DNA of 64,000 nt, taken from assembly GCF_902167145.1 (NCBI RefSeq), contig NC_050104.1, positions 109,751,849-109,815,848 of the forward strand, read 5' to 3'. Made by a program: the position numbers and the translations under genes. The notes under the pieces are model-generated. The model searched no databases. It was not told where the DNA came from and saw only the letters and a list, made by a program, of their open reading frames with translations. The stretch's first letter is position 1; each line of letters starts with the position of its first letter. This stretch comes from Zea mays. Its lineage: Eukaryota; Streptophyta; Magnoliopsida; Poales; Poaceae. Positions 45,660-58,220 of the stretch are shown one piece after another.

Positions 45660-48233
45660 CAGGGTAACACTATTAGGCCTTTACAAAGTTCCACTAGCTT
45701 AAGAAAACACGCTGCAGTTCTATGGAGCGCAACATAGGAATCCCCTGTCTAAAAGCCATCGCAGCAAAATTAACCCAAGAACCTCCCTATACCGACCACT
45801 CCCCCTACCGCTCTGCCCCTTTCGGGCAAGGTAGTCCTCCACTAGCTTTCCTAATTAGTCAGCTAAGGGCGTCCCATACCACCCTTGTGGTAGCACTGTT
45901 TTTCCAGGGTGGTCGCACCATATTCCAATTAACATAATGATCTTGTCGTGAATAGTAAATAACAAATTGATAATAAAAGCATGATCATGAATAATGTGTA
46001 TCTTAACACCCAAAAACACATAAAGCAATAGCATGTACTACGCAAAAGCTAAGTGGTAAACAAGGTATAAAGATAGCCAAACAGGGGTGACCTATTGGGT
46101 CCCAACAAAATTAACCTATGCAGATCATAATAATTAACATGAATATTATTGGATAAATAGAAGTGATCAAGGGTACAACTTGCCTTCAACGAGCTCTTGC
46201 TCAGTAGTATCCACCTGCCGAGTCTCTAGGTCCTCAGTCAGTTGCTCGTCTACTCGCAACAATACAAACAAACATAGTACAGGAGAAATTAACATCACAC
46301 CAAACATCGAAACATAATGCATGATAATATTCTACACATCGTAACGAGATCGTAGGTTCAAGAATCAATAAATTCAGAGTTACGGTTATCGAGTTACGAT
46401 TTTCCGAAGTTATTAAGTGTTTAGTATAGAATAAATTAAGTGTATAATTTTAATCTACGTTTCATAACTAAACAGAGTTACCATATGATAAACAATATTA
46501 AAACAAAATTAATGCAAGTGGAATGGATAAAAAAAGTGTTAAAATGAAATTTCTATGAATTAAACAAGTTCTAGGATTATTTTTACACTAGAAATTCATT
46601 TTCTATATTAATTTACCCAATTTACTAGGTTTCTGGACTGCACGCATAATTTCTGAGAAATTCAGGGTGTACTCTATAAAATTATGGGCTTCAGCGTAAT
46701 TATCTTATAACAGACCAGGACTGTGGGTTAATATCTTAGATCCTCAAGGTTTTTTAGTAAAATTCTCGGTCGAAAGGGGTACCGGGGATAATAGTCGTCT
46801 GATCCGGAATCAAAGGGTCAGATTAGATCCCGGTTCACGTGGACCGGTACCCATCCGCAACCCACAGATCTAAATCTGACGGCGGTGATTTTAAAGAGGC
46901 GTGATAGGCTCTGGTCCGTCAGATCGGATCCGATGCCCCACTGTCAACCCTGAAGGGGTATCCTCTGCGTCTAATCCCAGTCATCAATCCCCGATCCAAC
47001 GGTTGGGAATCTAATGCAAGGCACGACGGTGCCGCTGGTGAGCCACGGTGGTGCATTGCCGGTGATCGGCTAGCTGACTACCGAGTGTACGAAATTGCAA
47101 ACTAACCCTTACGACATGGAGTAGGAGGCTTCGCGCATGTCGACAAAGTAACATACCGCTGATTCAGGCGATCGCGAGGCTGCTCCACAGTGGACAGCGG
47201 GTCTACGGTGGAGGCAATACGCAATACTCCGGAGACGGATACCGCGCATTCTAGTCGATATCCACCCACGTCGCTCTAATGGTGACCCTCCCGAGCCACT
47301 CGCAATGCACTCCGGATGGCCACGAAGGCTTCACCAACGGCGGATGATCGAGTCCGCGACGGCGGTCGATCTCCCTCATCTCTTCTGCTCTCTCCCCACT
47401 GCGCGACGATCTCGGTGGTGTGGATTCCGATGAGGGATGTTGCGTGCGGCTTGGGAACCTCTCCCCTTTTATGGATGCGAGGCACAAGTCGGCCAGCTGG
47501 CCCGTGCATGTCGCAGGTGGTTTCAACCACCCGATTGTCGCGGTAGCAGGGGGAAGAAGATAACTAGTGCCTCGGGGCCCACATGTCATTGAGGAGGTCA
47601 CGATCACTTGAAGTGCGAGAACGAAACTGACACCAAGGACCACGCGCTAGAGGACGTCCCCACATGTCGGCGTCGGGAAGCCGAGGCGGGCACACGCAAG
47701 TGTCCATAGGCGTGGCCCACATGTCAGCGCCACGACAGGGTTGGGCTGCGCGCGCCCAGGAGCCTAAGCGGGCCAAAATGCACCTAGGCGGCCCAGTACA
47801 GGTAGTTTTCTTTTTTTTTCTTTTCTTTTCTTTTCATTTTTAGATTCCAAATTTGAATTCAAATTTTTGTGGTGAATTTCGTACAAATCAATTGACCAGT
47901 ATGTAGAGATATCTGGATTTATACATATTCTTCTTTACATTATTTATTAGTTGCTTTTTCCCTTTTCTTTTCTATTTTGTCTTCAAATTCTATATTTCCA
48001 ATTAGGTTTAATCCCCATTTCAACATTAATATATATTTTATCACTATTATCATTATTAGTAAATGCACAAACAAATAAACTCCAACATGATGCATAGATT
48101 TGTTGCTTCATTATTTACTTTGTCCACTTTAAATATGTTTCTTAATATTCCTCATGGATAGAAGGCAATACATATAAGAAGATTAATACCACTCTTTTAT
48201 TATCCACAAGTTGGGTATTAAAAATCTTACCCT
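45660..48233 (-). mobile_element. Left (3') LTR of the Tekay-like element, second part
   Basis: It continues the LTR interrupted at 32767 and aligns with 54190-57215 of the right copy. On the minus strand, AAGGGGGAGGG just inside 48234-48250 is the likely polypurine tract. It contains the uninterrupted hAT target (CTAGAGGACGTCC near 47648). Confidence 0.7.
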
Positions 48234-48262
48234 CCCCCTTAAAAAGAATCTCGACCTCGAGA

Positions 48263-51200
48263 TTAAGAGGAACTAGGGAAGAGGTGGGGAAATTCTATTC
48301 GTAGCTCTTCTTCTCTCTCCCAAGTAGATTCATCTTCTCCATGATGACTCCACTGCACTTTGCACATTTTGATCACCTTACTCCTTGTAACACGAGTCAA
48401 AGTATCAAGGATCTTGATAGGATATTCCATATAAGTCAGGTCATCCTGAACATTGAGTTCTTTCATAGGTAGCTGCTCTTCTGGTACCCTCAGACACTTC
48501 TTCAATTGGGATACATGGAAGACATCATGTACATTCTCAAGATGGTCGGGTAGTTCTAGTTGGTAGGCAACTTCCCCCACTTGCTTTAGGATCTTGAAGA
48601 GTCTAATAAAGCAAGGGGACCACTTCCCTTTAACTTTAAACCTTCTCATACTCGGATCAGTGACACTTTCAGATACACGTGATCACCCTCCTTAAACTCC
48701 AACCGCCTTCTCCAGGTATGTGCATAACTTTTCTGCCTTGACTACGCAGTTCTCAAGTTCTCCTGTATCAACCGTACTTGTTCTTTAGCCTCTTGTATAA
48801 TTTCTGGCCCAAAGAATTGCCTTTCACTAGTTTGATCCCAATATAGAGGAGTCCTACATTTTCTACTGTATAAATCCTCAAACAGGGACATCTTCAAACT
48901 GGCCTGGTAACTGTTATTGTAAGAGAACTCCGCATAGGGTAAACTCTTATCCCAACTGCCACCATGTTTAAGAGCACAAGACCTTAACATATCTTCTAGT
49001 ACTTGGTTAGTTCTCTCGATCTGCCCATCAGTTTGAGGATGGTAGGCCGAGCTGAAATTCAGTCTTGTATCCAAGCATTCATGCAACTTCTACAAAACCG
49101 AGAAGTAAACTGGGATCCTTGGTCTGACATGATCTTCTTAGGCACATCGTGTAGACAAACTATCTGTGCCATGTAAAACTCTGCTAGCCTAGTCCCGAAT
49201 ATGTGGTCTTCACTGGGATAAAGTGGGCCACTTTAGTTAGCCTGTCCACAATCACCCAAATAGAGTCATACCAAGTAGATGTGCGAGGTAGACCCATGAT
49301 GAAGTCCATGCCAATTTCTTCCCACTTCCATTCATGAATCTTAAGCGGGTGTAGCAAACTGGTAGGTCTCTGATGTTCAGCTTCCACCCTCTGGCAGACA
49401 TCACACAATGCTACATGTGAAGCAACATCTCTCTTTAGACCATACCACCAATACTTTTGCTTCAAGTCCTGGTACATCTTGGTACTACCAGGATGGATGG
49501 AGTAAGCTGAGTCATGTGCTTCCTTCAATATGGTCTCACAATGACTATCAATCTCAGGGACACAAATCCTATTCTTGAACCAGATTGTGCCTTGATCATC
49601 CTCCGTGAAATCTAAACCACTGCCTTCTGCCATAAGATCTCTGATTTCTTTAATCTGGCATCACCAACCTGGCCCTTACGTATTTCTTGTTCTAAGGTAG
49701 GTTCCACTTTGATGGTAATCCCTTTAGTATGAGCAACTATTCCCAGATTGAGCTTCTCAAAGTCTTCTACTAACTCATCGAGTAACTAGGCGACAATAGA
49801 TGCATGAACATGCTCCTTCCGACTCAAGGCATCCGCAACCAGATTCGCCTTGCCCGTATGATAATGAATCTCCAAGTCATAATCTTTGATGAGCTCCAAC
49901 CAATAGTGTTGCCTAAGGTTGAGATCTTTCTGAGTGAAGATATACTTTAAGCTCTTATGATCAGTATAGACTTGGCACTTAGCCCCCATAATATAATGCC
50001 TCCAAATCTTGAGAGCATGCACTACGACTGCCAGTTCTAAGTCACGAGTGGGGTAGTTCAACTCATGTTTCCGCAACTGGCGAGACACGTAGGCGATGAC
50101 ATGTCCTTCTTGCATGAGAACACATCCTAAGCCCTGGCGACACGCATCACAATATATATCAAATCCCTTCTGCAGATCCAGCATAACTAACACTGGAGGT
50201 GACATAAATCTAAACTTCAGTTGATTGAAACTATCATGACATTCACAAGACCACTTAAACTCCTTTCCCTTCTCTAATAGTGAGCTTGGAGAATCCTTCA
50301 ATAAATCGCCGATAATATCCTATGAGTCCCAAGAAACTCTGGATCTCAGTAACTGAACTCGGTATCTTCCATCCTACTATCTCTCTCACTTTAGCAGGAT
50401 CCATTGATATTTCTCCATTAGAAATGATGTGCCCAAGGAATGGTACTTCGTCAAGCCAAAACTCACACTTGCTATACTTGGCATAGAGTTGATTATCCCT
50501 TAACTTTTGTAGCACTGATCGCAGATGTTCCTCATGATCACTATCATCCTTGGAATAGATCAGAATGTTGTTGATGAATACCACAACAAACTTATCAAGA
50601 TACTCCATGAACACCTTGTTCATCAGATTCATGAAGTAGGATGGTGCATTAGTTAAGCCAAACGACATGACTATGAACTCATATAGACCATATCGGGTAG
50701 AGAAAGTCGTCTTGGGATATCAGAAGGCCTAATATTCTTTTGATGATAACCCGATCTGAGATCAATCTTCGAGAATACCTGACACCTCTCATTTGATCAA
50801 AGAAATCTTCAATACGAGGTAAAGGATACTTGTTCTTAGTTGTGACATCATTAAGTGATCTATAATCAACGCACATCCTTTGTGAACCATCCTTCTTCTG
50901 TACAAATAGAACCGGTGCTCCCCAAGGTGAGGAACTCGGACAAATGTACCCAGCCTCCTGTAATTCTATTAATTGCTTCTTAAGTTCTTTTAATTCTTAC
51001 ACTGACATCCTATATGGCCTTTTAGAAATAGGAGCGGTTCCAGGTAAAAGATCAATAACAAACTCAACTTCCCTATCCGGTGGCATTCTGGGTAACTCCT
51101 CTAGAAAGACATCTGGGAACTCTCTAACCACACGGATGTTTCTGCCCACAAATTTACCATCTACTAGATATATGGTGGGTCTGGTAGTGGGGGTTATGGT

Positions 51201-51886
51201 AATCATGACTTCAAATCTTTCTCTTTTTGGACTGGTGAGTTCTACGGTTCCCCTAGCACAATGTATAATCGTCTTTGCTTTCCTTAACCATGACATACCA
51301 AGTATTACATCTATAGTGCTTTCATCTAATACTATAGGCAAAGACCAGAATTCCCTTTCCATGATTGTCAGTGTTAATCTGTTGGTCATATAGTTTGCTT
51401 CAATAGGTCATTTAGGGGTTATTACTATCATGGGTTTTTGCATATTTTGAAGTGGTAACTCATTTATGTTGACATAACGAGCAGAAATGAATGAATGCGT
51501 AGTTTCAGAATCAAATATATAGTTGCAAGAACTGAATTAATATAAAACGTACCGATAGCAATATAAGCCTCATCAGCGGTAGCATCAACACTGATTTGGT
51601 TGACTCTGGCAATGCTGAATCCCTTGCCAGAAGCTGGAGTCTATTGCTTGCCTTAGACATTGCTTCGAGCGGGTGTGTTGGGGATCAGCTTCGGACAAGC
51701 ATTGACGTAGTGCCCAACCTCACCACACTTGAAGCAAGTGGTGACTGTACCCTGTCCTGCAAGTCTCGCTGGGTGCCAGTGGTGGTAGCCTGACGAGTAT
51801 GTGGAGTCGCCTGTGGTGTATACTTGAGGGAGACACCATCTAGATAAGCTCGTACTATTCATTGTAGGCCTCCTCCTGGACCACAT
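48263..51886 (-). pseudogene. gag end and pol of the Tekay-like chromovirus
   Basis: Right to left: a zinc knuckle (CFKCGEVGHYVNAC, 51653-51886, upstream gag deleted), a protease-region end ([13 protein letters not shown], 50997-51389), RT (50255-50876), RNase H ([10 protein letters not shown] and VYTDHKSL, 49786-50301), integrase zinc and catalytic domain (49184-49633, 48742-49086) and a C-terminal chromodomain-like part (KVQWSHHGEDESTWE, 48263-48649). The chromodomain marks it as a chromovirus; such domains target integration to heterochromatin. It is broken by stops (e.g. after YRMSV near 50998) and frameshifts, and the RT active site reads FINN instead of the usual FIDD. Confidence 0.85.
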
Positions 51887-52226
51887 ATTCTTCTCCTATG
51901 GGGTGGTTATATATTGCAAGAGTGAGCTCACAAAAGATCATAGCTCAACAAGTTATGGGGAATAATGTGCATGAACTCACCAAAGGTGGGAGTTCATGTG
52001 AAGTGTAAGGCTGATCAACAAATAATGGTTAAAGCTGAGTATTGCTTTTAATAAGTTGGTCAAATTTTATCAGCAGTTACTAAATGTAAGTATATACCAA
52101 ACCAGAGTAATAATAGATCAAAATTAATAATAAACCACAATGCGATGCAAGTGACTATTTAAATTTAATTCCATAAGTTACTCATGTGAGGGTCCGAGCC
52201 GCTCATCACCGTGAGCACGACTGATA

Positions 52227-54085
52227 TGTGAAAGTTCCCTATGCTCGGAAACAGGATCTGGATGTCGCCTAGAGGGGGGTGATTAGGTGAATAATAATTA
52301 TCACTTTAAAACTGGAAATTCTTACTCTACTCGAAGGCTGGATCGCAGTGGAATGAAAGACCCTTCGAGTAGGTTGCAGCGGAATTGAAGTTCCTATCTT
52401 AAAATACCCTGCACTTCGAAGACAGCTTGTACCACATATAAATATAGAAGTGCAAGTATAAACAACAAATAAGATAGAGAAACAACACACAACACAGAGC
52501 AGAGCACACAGACACAAGGATTTATCCCGAGGTTCAGCCAAGCCTGAAATGCTTGCCTAGTCCTCGTTGGAGTTAGCCACACCTTGACTTGGAGTCTATT
52601 TCAACTCCTTCCTCCGTTTGCTCAGATCTGTCAGTGCGACAGATAGAGCCTTCCACTAGGTTGATGTCAGTTACAACGATGTCGTGGCTGCTTACAATCT
52701 TCTCGACAACACTCCGGCAGAGTAACAATGCGCTCAAGATTTTGCTCTAGCTCTCAGCAACACTTCCCCTCTCTCTAAAGGCTTATAACTTCGCCTCTAC
52801 ACAAACTAGAGAGATACACAAGAGAGGGAGAGAGAGAATTGATCCAAATGATGTATGCACTTGTTGACTGCTCTTGTGTACTTGTTTGAGGCGCTAGGGG
52901 TCCCTTTTATAGCCCCAAAGGGCCTAGGAGCCGTTGGAGCTTCATTTGGAAGCTCCCAGCCTTCCCGGGTTGCGGGTGCATCGGACTGTCCGGTGGCGCA
53001 CCGGACAGTGAACAGTAACAGATCTGATTGACAGTTTCCGTCTCTGGAAGAGCTAGCCATTGGTGCACCGGACATGTCACTATTCACTGTCCTGTGCACC
53101 GGACAGGTCACTATTCACTGTCCTGTGCACCGGACAGGTCACTATTCACTGTCATGTGCACCGGACAGTGTTACTATTCATTGTCATGTGCACCGGACAA
53201 CTACTATTCACTATCCTATGCACCAGCCAACAACCCACTAAGTGCTTTTTCCTCCGTTCTTTCTCCGTTTGACTTCAACTTTTGGGAGGATTTTCCTGAG
53301 ACTTAAACAAACACATTTAGAGTATAATCCAACTGATTTAGTCCTAGAAACTTACCTCTTTCTTGTTCTTCTCCTAGCTTTTCTGTTTCTCCTCAAGTAG
53401 AGATTAGAATGGCACTTTCTCTACAGAAAGAGTTAGAGAGCAAACCAAGGCACCAAACTTGTAGTAAGAGGTGTATGCAAAATGGTTGAACACTCAAACC
53501 TTACATACTTAACCTTTTTCATCGTTTTACCCAATTTGGCATGTTTGAGGTCGATGTTGGACTCTAAACCATCAAGTAAACTTGACTTGATCTAGATTGA
53601 CATATCTGAGCTCCAACCCCCTTGTTTACTTCCCGAGCTTGATCTTGAGCCTTATGACTTACACCACATAACTATAGATGTTGCCTCATTGGTTATAAGT
53701 CATGTCCTTGTGTAGTGATCCTTGATGCACCATAACTCTTCTTAACTCGATCAACCTTGACTTTGCAAGTCTTCTTCTTTACCCTTGGCTTTGGGTTCCT
53801 GGTCTCCTTAACCTTCTCCCGTGCACTCGGTACCTCGAAGCTCTTCTTGCCTCCATCCTTGGCTTGATCGGTTGTCTCTGAGTTACGCACATCAAGTCTT
53901 ACTTAAGCAATGTCCATCTTAATGTCCATTATCTATAGATAGTCCAGTCTTTGGGCCATCACACTTGTTCACTTGTGTTGAACCCTGTTAGCTTTTGCAT
54001 TAAGCACCTGTTCAACCCTTAGCACACTTGTTAGTCCTTTAATTGGGTTGTCATCTAAACACGAAAATCCACAAGAGAGCTTTCA
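52227..54085 (+). mobile_element. 1.86-kb TG...CA insertion in the right Tekay-like LTR
   Basis: The left LTR lacks this sequence. The insert starts TGTGAAAGTTCCC and ends GAGAGCTTTCA, i.e. TG...CA with short inverted ends, as for an LTR or solo LTR. The target duplication is unclear (ATA on both sides at most). It includes the phrase CGCCTAGAGGGGGGTGA, which I remember as common in grass repeats, and a 31-bp minisatellite. No coding domain. Confidence 0.6.
53078..53232 (+). repeat. 31-bp minisatellite, ~5 copies
   Basis: CACTATTCACTGTC recurs at 53078, 53109 and 53140 at 31-bp steps, then with small length changes, each followed by GTGCACCGGACA. No conserved-repeat/variable-spacer structure. 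Confidence 0.85.
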
Positions 54086-56144
54086 ATACGCCAATTTTAC
54101 ACTCTATAGAGGTTGCACATCTTTACCCACAAGTCATGTTGCCCATTTGCCAAGGGGTCATGAATCTCATACACCTCTACCAAGGAAACAAGGTAGGGTA
54201 ACACTACGAGGCCTTTACAAAGTTCCACTAGCTTCAAAAAATCCGCTACGATTTCTAGGGAGCGCAACATAGGAATCCCCTCGTCTAAAAAGTCATCGCA
54301 GCAAAATCAACCAGAGAACCTCCCTATACCGACCAGTCCCCTACTGCCCTTGCCCCTTTCGGATAAGGTAGTCCTCCACTAGTTTTCCTAATTAGTCAGC
54401 TAAGGGCGTTCCATACCACCCTTGTGGTAGCACTGTTTTCCTGGGTGGTCGCTCCATGTTCCAATTAACATAATGATCTTGTCATGAACAGTAAATAACA
54501 ATTTGATAATAAAAGCATGATCATGAATAATGTGTATCTTAACACCCAAAACCACATAAAGCAATAGCAGGTACTACCCAAAAGTTCAGTGGTAAACAAG
54601 GTATAAAGATAGCCAAACTGGGGTGATCTATTGGGTAAATAGAAGTGATCAAGGGCACAACTTGCCTTGAACGAGCTCCTGCTCAGTAGTATCCACCCGC
54701 TGAGTCTCTGGGTCCTCAGTCACTTGCTCGTCTACTCGCAACAATACAAACATACACGGTGCAGGAGAAATTAACATCACACCAAACATCAGAACAGAAT
54801 GCATGATAATATTCTACGCGTCGTAACGAGATCGTAGGTTCGAGAATCACTAAATTTGGAGTTACGGTTATCGAGTTATGATTTTCCAAAGTTATTAAGT
54901 GTTTAGTATAGAATAAATTAAGTGGATAATTTTAATCTACATTTCATGACTAAATAGAGTTACCATATGATAAACAATATTAAAACAAGATTAATGCAAC
55001 TGGAATGGATAAAAAAGGAGTTAAAATAGAATTTCTGTGAATTAAACAAGTTCTAGGATTATTTTTACACTAGAAATTCATTTTCTATATTAATTTACCC
55101 AATTTACTAGGTTTCTCGACTGCGCGCATCATTTCTAAGAAATTCAGGGTGTATTCTGTAAAATTCTGGCCTTCACCGTAATTATCTTATATCAGACCAG
55201 GACTACGGGTTAATATCTTAGATCCTCGAGGTTTCTTTAGTAAAATACCCGGACGAAGGGGGTACCGGGCGATAATAGTCGCCTGATCCGGAATCAAAGG
55301 GTCAGATTAGGTCCTGGTTCACGCGAACCGGTACCCATCCGTGACCCATGGATCAGAATCCGATAGGGGTGATTTTAAAAGAGGCGCGATAGGCTCTGGT
55401 CCGTCAGATCGCATCCGACGCCCCACAATCAACCCTGAAGGGGTATCCTCTTCGTCTAATCCGAGTCATCAATCCTCGATCGAACGGTTGGGATTCCATC
55501 CCCCCCCCCAATCTGATGCAAGGCACGGCGGCACCGCGCGGTGAGCCGCGGTGCTGCATCGCCGGTGATCGGCTAGCCTACTACCCAGTGTACGAAAATT
55601 GCAAACTAACCCTTACGTCGTGGAGTAGGAGGCCTGACGCATGTCGGCAGAGTAACATACCAATGATTCAGGTGGCCGCGAGGTTGCTCCATGGCGGACA
55701 GCGGGTCTGCGGCGGAGGCGATACTTCGACGACGGATACCGCGCACTCCAGTCGATAACCACCCACGACGCTCTAACGACGACCCTCACGAGCCTCTCGC
55801 AATGCACTCCAGATGGCCACGAAGGCTTCACCAGCGGCAGATGATTGAGTCCACGGCGACGGCCGATCTCCCTCCTCCCTTCTGCTCTCTCCCCACGGCG
55901 CGACGATCTCGGTGGTGTGGATTCCGATGAGGGATGTTGCGCACGGCCTGGGAACCTCTCCCTATGATGGACGCAAGGCACAGGCCGGCCAACTGGCCCG
56001 CGCATGTCGCAGGTGGTTTCAACCACCCGATCGTCGCGGTAGCAGGGGGAAGAAGATAACTAGTGCCTCGGGGCCCACATGTCATTGAGGAGGTCACGGT
56101 CACTTGAAGCGCGAGAACGAGACTAACGCCAAGGACCCACGCGC
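54086..56144 (-). mobile_element. Right (5') LTR of the Tekay-like element, middle part
   Basis: Aligns with 45640-47648 of the left LTR, with roughly 10% difference and a deletion of about 58 bp near 54630. Further parts are about 51831-52226 and 57042-57215. Confidence 0.7.
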
Positions 56145-56152
56145 TAGAGGAC

Positions 56153-57033
56153 TAGGGATGCACATTTTGAACCCGTGAACCGAACCCGAACCGTACCCGA
56201 ACCCGAATAGACCGAATTTGTCGGTTTTCGGTGTTCGGTTCCCAAATCGTATCTGTTCGGTTATAGGGTTTGGGTTCGGTTTCTATCCCGCCTAACCCGA
56301 ATAGACCCAAACAAACCGAAAAACAGTAACCCCACTCCCCCAGCCCAAACCAGTGGTCAGCGGCCCACCCACGGCCGATCAGCCCAGTATGGCACTCTCC
56401 CTCCCTCGGACCCTCACAAGTCGCCAACCCAACCCTAGTCAGCCACCGTCGCCAAAGTCAGCCGCCGTCGCCAAAGTCAGCCGCTGTCGCCCCCAAGCTC
56501 CAGGCTCCAGCTCCCGCGCGCTGCCCAGCCGCTAGGCCCCAGCCCCCAGGAACAAGCATGGCGACATCCATTGCTCTAGCTACCGGCCCGGCCAGCTACT
56601 CGCTTCTCCCAGCCCAACCAGCCGTCCCAGGTACCATCGTACCGACGTCCGCTGCTCCAGCTCCATTGCGTACGCTCCACTGCTCCCAGCCCGGCCCCGG
56701 CCAGCCGTCCCAGGTACCGCCGTACCGGCGTCCGCTGCTCCAGCTCCACTGCGTCCGCTCCACTGCTCCCAGCCCGACCAGTTAATTGTTTATGAACGTA
56801 TGGACATATGTGCATATTATTGTATCAGCTTGTTTGTCATTCATGAACTCATGATTTGTACATGTTTTGTGTTATTCAGTTTCTGGAGGAACCGAATAGA
56901 CCGAACCGATTTTTTTGGTCTATTTGGGTTCGATCCCTGTAAATTTAGGTTCGAGTTCGGTTCCTATAATTCAGAACCCGAATTGTGTAGAACCCGAATA
57001 GACTGAACCGAATAACCCGAATGTCCAGCCCTA
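56153..57033. mobile_element. hAT-superfamily non-autonomous element (881 bp)
   Basis: Ends TAGGGATGCACATT and, reversed, TAGGGCTGGACATT, flanked by 8-bp TAGAGGAC (56145-56152) and CAGAGGAC (57034-57041). The left Tekay-like LTR has the empty site. Subterminal regions are rich in CGAACC/GGTTCG motifs. The GC-rich middle holds an 83-bp tandem duplication (56621 and 56704) and Pro/Ala-rich short ORFs but no transposase. Confidence 0.85.
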
Positions 57034-57215
57034 CAGAGGACGTCCCCACATGTCGGCGCTGGGAAGCCGAGGCGGGCACGCGCAAGTGTCCTTAGGCGGG
57101 GCCCACACGTCAGCGCCACAACAGGGTTGGGCTATGCGCGCCCAGGAGCCTCAGCGGGCTAAAATGCACCCGAGCGGCCCAGTATATGTAGTTTTCTTTT
57201 TTTCATTTATGTTTT

Positions 57216-57890
57216 CTTTTCGTTTCATTTCGACTCGTTTAGCTTGCGAGTTAGAGTCTCATTTCGGCTCGTTTAGCCTGTGAGATAGAGAAAAACATGT
57301 ATATAATAATAATCAATTTCTAGTTAATTTCAAACAAATTTAACAATATAAAATATTAGTTATACTCGTAGTTTTAAAGACCTCATCAATGTAACACCAA
57401 ATTAACATAACTCATCATCATCAATTCACAATTGACACATATGTTTATCAATTTAACCCACATTTATATTCGCATAAACCAATTTAACACAGACACAGTT
57501 CATTAATCATTAGTTTAACTCATATGCCATAAGCACCACACATATAACATGTTCATCAATTGTTACATAAACGATATGCATATAGTTTTATTTTGCTAAA
57601 TTGTGATAGCTCTTTTAGCTTGTGAGCTAGCTAATTAACAAACTTAGATGATTCATTAACAATGAGTTAGGATGTCAGGTCAACTCATAAAAAATTCAAA
57701 TAAGGCAATCCATGTCGATCCGAGTTGACCATGAACCAAGCAAGCCAATGAGCCACGATCATTTCGTCCGACTTTAGCAAGGGAGCTTGCGCGAACTGCG
57801 ACAACGACATCCCGTCTATGGTTGTAATTATATTATAATTTAATTTGTATAAGTTGTAGAATATTTTGTATATTGTTGCAAAACACGGAT
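57216..57890 (+). other. AT-rich spacer upstream of RpoT; nothing certain
   Basis: The LTR similarity ends here. GCTCGTTTAGC(C/T)TG(C/T)GAG repeats (57235, 57270, 57612) hint at an old MITE remnant. No gene. Confidence 0.4.
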
Positions 57891-58220
57891 ACCTAGCTAG
57901 TGATATTGATGAACCCTGTGGCCTGACCCAGTGCCAGCTCGTTGACATGAAGGCTTACCGTCCGATACGAGCACTCCAAGGCGATCCAACGGCCGCGATC
58001 TGGAGGAACGGTCTCCTAACCTCCGATATTTCCTTTCTCCCTTATCGCCTTCGCCTCCGCGGCTCCGCCTCGCTCTCCAAGGTTCTGCCGAGGTTTCTCG
58101 CCTCCCCGCTCCCCCCTCTCCGAGTCTCCGTCCTTGCCACTCCTCTCTCCCCTCTTCCACCTCAATCCAATCCGACCCTCACCATTGTAGCCGGAACTCG
58201 CAGCGGGACACTAGGCGCGC

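Larger units (their letters stand above)
32068..57215 (-). mobile_element. Tekay-like chromovirus (Ty3/gypsy) with ~3.3-kb LTRs, disrupted
   Basis: Reverse-oriented element. Left (3') LTR: 32068-32767 plus 45660 to about 48233, starting TGTCACACCC. Internal: about 48234-51830. Right (5') LTR, partial: from about 51831 to 57215. Grande-like element 2 splits the left LTR; a 1.86-kb element and a hAT element split the right one, and each empty site is visible in the other LTR. The right LTR lacks its first ~190 bp and its last ~1 kb equivalent, and the primer site and most of gag are deleted. The two LTRs differ by roughly one base in ten by eye, so it is much older than Grande-like element 2. 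Confidence 0.75.

Noticed and set aside
53078..53232. Regular 31-bp repeats, CRISPR-like spacing
   Set aside because: No variable spacers between conserved repeats, no cas genes, and a plant nuclear context; a plain minisatellite.
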